From: a bacterium
GTDB taxonomy: Bacteria > Chloroflexota > Dehalococcoidia > Tepidiformales > Tepidiformaceae
NCBI GenBank assembly: GCA_945861295.1
Contig: CAMAUF010000111.1
Location: 1 to 6,929 of the forward strand
Reading direction: 5' to 3'
DNA length: 6,929 bases
The stretch's first letter is position 1. The number at the start of each line of letters is the position of its first letter. Below are positions 5,592 to 6,929 of the stretch, one piece after another. The translations under genes and the position numbers were made by a program. The notes beneath the pieces were generated by a model. The model had not been told where the DNA came from. It ran no database searches and was given only the letters and a program-made list of their open reading frames with translations.

Positions 5592-6664
5592 GATGCGACT
5601 CCCCAATCGCTGATAGCGCCGGTAGTATCGGCGCCCGGTGTGGAGAGCGCGCCCGGTTGCCAGGGGAGTCCCAGGAAGGGTCGTCCCGGGATGCGGGCCG
5701 TCCCATCCGGTGTGGCGACCGTGTCGAAGAAGCCGCGCTCGCTGAGACTCGCGCTGCCAAGCAGTTCGCGCGGCGTGAGCACGGCGCCGAACGGGACCTT
5801 GTGTTTCGGCCCCAGTTCGAGCAGTTCTCGCTTCGTCTTTGTCCCGAACCAGCCGTACAACATCGCCCCAAGTTCGTCGTTATTCTCGAGGCGGCCGGCG
5901 GGCGTCGCGAAGCGTTCGGCTTGCAGTTCGGGGTCGCCGACGACGGCGAAGAAGGCGGGGATCTGGCGCGCGAGGCAGCAGACGCCGCCGTACCCGTCGG
6001 CGACCGGATAGATGCCCCAGTGAGCGTTGGTTTGGTTGCCCATGCGCGGGTGTGGTTCGTGCCCGCCAGCTTCTACGCGCGGGCCGTACAGTTCCATGAT
6101 CGAGGCCCCGCAGGTTTGCAGCGAAATGTCGAGCCAATCGCCCTCGCCGTGGACGAGAGCGCCGAAGTACGCCGTCAGCGCGGCGCTGAACGCGTTGAGG
6201 CCGCCTAGCGTGTACGCCTGGCTGCCGCCGTTGACCAGCGGCGCCCGGTCCGGCGTGCCGGTGAGCGAGTGGACGCCGCCCATCGCGTGGGCGACGAGGT
6301 TCGTATGGCCGTACTCGCGGTAGGGCCCATCCTGGCCGAACGGTGTGATCGAGACGCCGACAAGGGTCGGGTTCGCGCGCCGGAGGTCGCCGGGGGCGAG
6401 GCCCCGGGCTGCGAGCACGCCGGGTGGGCCATCCTCGACGAGGATGTCCGCGCGTCCGGCGAGCGCGAGCAGCGTCCGGTCGTTGACGGCGATGCGGCGT
6501 TTCCCGGCAAGCAAGTACGTCTCTTCGTCGCTCGTGAGTAGTCCGGCCGGGCCTTCGGTGCGGACGACGTCGGCGCCGAAGCCGGCCATCCAGCGGGTTG
6601 CGACGGCGGCGGGGATGCCGCCACCGATTTCAAGCACGCGGACGCCGTGCAAAGGTCCGTCCAT
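5588..6664 (-). CDS. family III CoA-transferase-like subunit lacking the catalytic Asp
   Basis: The 358-residue protein is recognisably CaiB/BaiF type: LHGVRVLEIGGGIPAAVATRWMAGFGADVVRTEGP at the start, YLLAGKRRIAVN, ADILVEDGPPGVLAARGL, GVSITPFGQDGPY, and GEGDWLDISLQ. Where the partner has GISYGDPVGG, this one has GGSQAYTLGG, so the catalytic Asp is replaced by Tyr151. It is also shorter than the usual 390-410 residues. The likely role is a non-catalytic or structural half of a heterodimer, similar to what is thought for BbsE of BbsEF (recalled, not checked). The start at 6664 is fixed by GGAGG six bases before ATG; the frame is open to 6781, but the extra 39 residues are not family-like. It is first in the operon and coupled to the catalytic subunit by an ATGA overlap. 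Confidence 0.88.
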   Translation of the reverse strand: MDGPLHGVRVLEIGGGIPAAVATRWMAGFGADVVRTEGPAGLLTSDEETYLLAGKRRIAVNDRTLLALAGRADILVEDGPPGVLAARGLAPGDLRRANPTLVGVSITPFGQDGPYREYGHTNLVAHAMGGVHSLTGTPDRAPLVNGGSQAYTLGGLNAFSAALTAYFGALVHGEGDWLDISLQTCGASIMELYGPRVEAGGHEPHPRMGNQTNAHWGIYPVADGYGGVCCLARQIPAFFAVVGDPELQAERFATPAGRLENNDELGAMLYGWFGTKTKRELLELGPKHKVPFGAVLTPRELLGSASLSERGFFDTVATPDGTARIPGRPFLGLPWQPGALSTPGADTTGAISDWGVAS

Positions 6665-6715
6665 CAAATCCCTCCGGAAGGCGGTCCGCCCGGCTTGGCG
6701 AGGCAGGTTGGCATG

Positions 6716-6744
6716 ATTGTGGACCAGCCGGGCGAAGCGGAGAA
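6716..6744 (-). promoter_or_regulatory. weak candidate promoter of the CoA-transferase operon
   Basis: On the minus strand, TTCTCC and CACAAT are separated by 17 bases, matching three and four of six consensus positions. The box lies in the 88-base gap between the MazF-like remnant and the first CoA-transferase gene. The operon could equally be read through from upstream. Confidence 0.18.
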
Positions 6745-6752
6745 GCGACGGG

Positions 6753-6929
6753 TCAGTCGGACTCGAATCCTGGCACGCCAATCGCGAACGCTATGCCCGT
6801 GACGACCTCGTCCAACACGTCCGGTTCGAGCGACCCCGACGAATTCGCCGAAGCGCTCCAGCGAAACCGAACGAACCTGGGCGAGATCGGCGGCGGAATG
6901 CCCGGCGAGCCCGTTCTCCCGGGTCGCGT
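6753..6929 (-). pseudogene. MazF/PemK-like toxin, C-terminal part only, apparently frameshifted
   Basis: Only the end of this gene lies in the window. On the minus strand, the frame entering from the edge reads ENGLAGHSAADLAQVRSVS then LERFGEFVG. This resembles the part of MazF/PemK endoribonucleases in which a Gln before the V-R-S/T strand and a following E-x-x-G segment recur. After a run of four G's (6837-6834) that frame becomes unlike the family. The frame one base on gives SLEPDVLDEVVTGIAFAIGV and ends at TGA 6755-6753, which is the expected C-terminal helix. Removing one G joins the two parts without a gap. The fold would be a single-protein mRNA interferase; its antitoxin, if any, would lie beyond the right edge. 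The family call rests on about 50 residues, so it is moderate. Confidence 0.58.

Noticed and set aside
4539..6011. Long plus-strand open frame of about 490 codons
   Set aside because: It is antisense to two clear CoA-transferase genes and low-complexity in composition, which is typical of a shadow frame in GC-rich DNA.
6793..6929. Plus-strand ATG frame open to the right edge
   Set aside because: It is opposite the MazF-like sequence, begins MPVTTSSNTSGSDPDEF with no recognisable family, and has no ribosome binding site.

Overview
The window is from a high-GC bacterium. I cannot name the taxon. Tandem family III CoA-transferases, a DinB-fold protein, GC-rich codon third positions and possible leaderless starts would suit Chloroflexota or Actinobacteria, but this is only an impression. 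Good Shine-Dalgarno sequences precede several genes (GGAGG before 6664, GGGGAG before 5591 and 2017, GAGG before 3079). This supports a bacterial origin and settles several start codons.

Layout: a DinB-fold protein (97-669, +) converges on a toxin-antitoxin pair on the minus strand. The pair is a HigB/RelE-type toxin (2343 to 2035) followed by a 371-residue HigA-type antitoxin fused to an ImmA/IrrE (M78) metallopeptidase domain (2017 to 902). Next is a tRNA-Ser(GGA) gene with an encoded CCA (2626 to 2537, -). Beyond it is a two-gene, visibly AT-richer cassette, also on the minus strand: a GlnD/DUF294-like nucleotidyltransferase (ending at 3110) and an unrecognised 108-residue protein (3079 to 2753). 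The right third holds two translationally coupled family III (CaiB/BaiF) CoA-transferase genes (6664 to 5588 and 5591 to 4362, -). At the right edge is the C-terminal remnant of a MazF/PemK-like toxin (6929 to 6753, -).

How the genes work together: the CoA-transferase pair looks like a heteromeric enzyme. The downstream subunit keeps the catalytic Asp, while the upstream one has Tyr at the aligned position. The toxin-antitoxin pair is a toxin-first operon whose antitoxin could also act as a protease. The nucleotidyltransferase cassette is a candidate accessory or defence-like unit of unknown function. A 12-bp direct repeat flanks it, with one copy near the tRNA and the other next to the CoA-transferase operon.

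The most notable observation is that both toxin reading frames appear broken by one extra base in a short homopolymer (six A's at 2087-2092 and four G's at 6834-6837, minus strand). In each case the expected family C-terminus continues in the neighbouring frame. This means either real toxin inactivation, or sequencing errors, or recoding.
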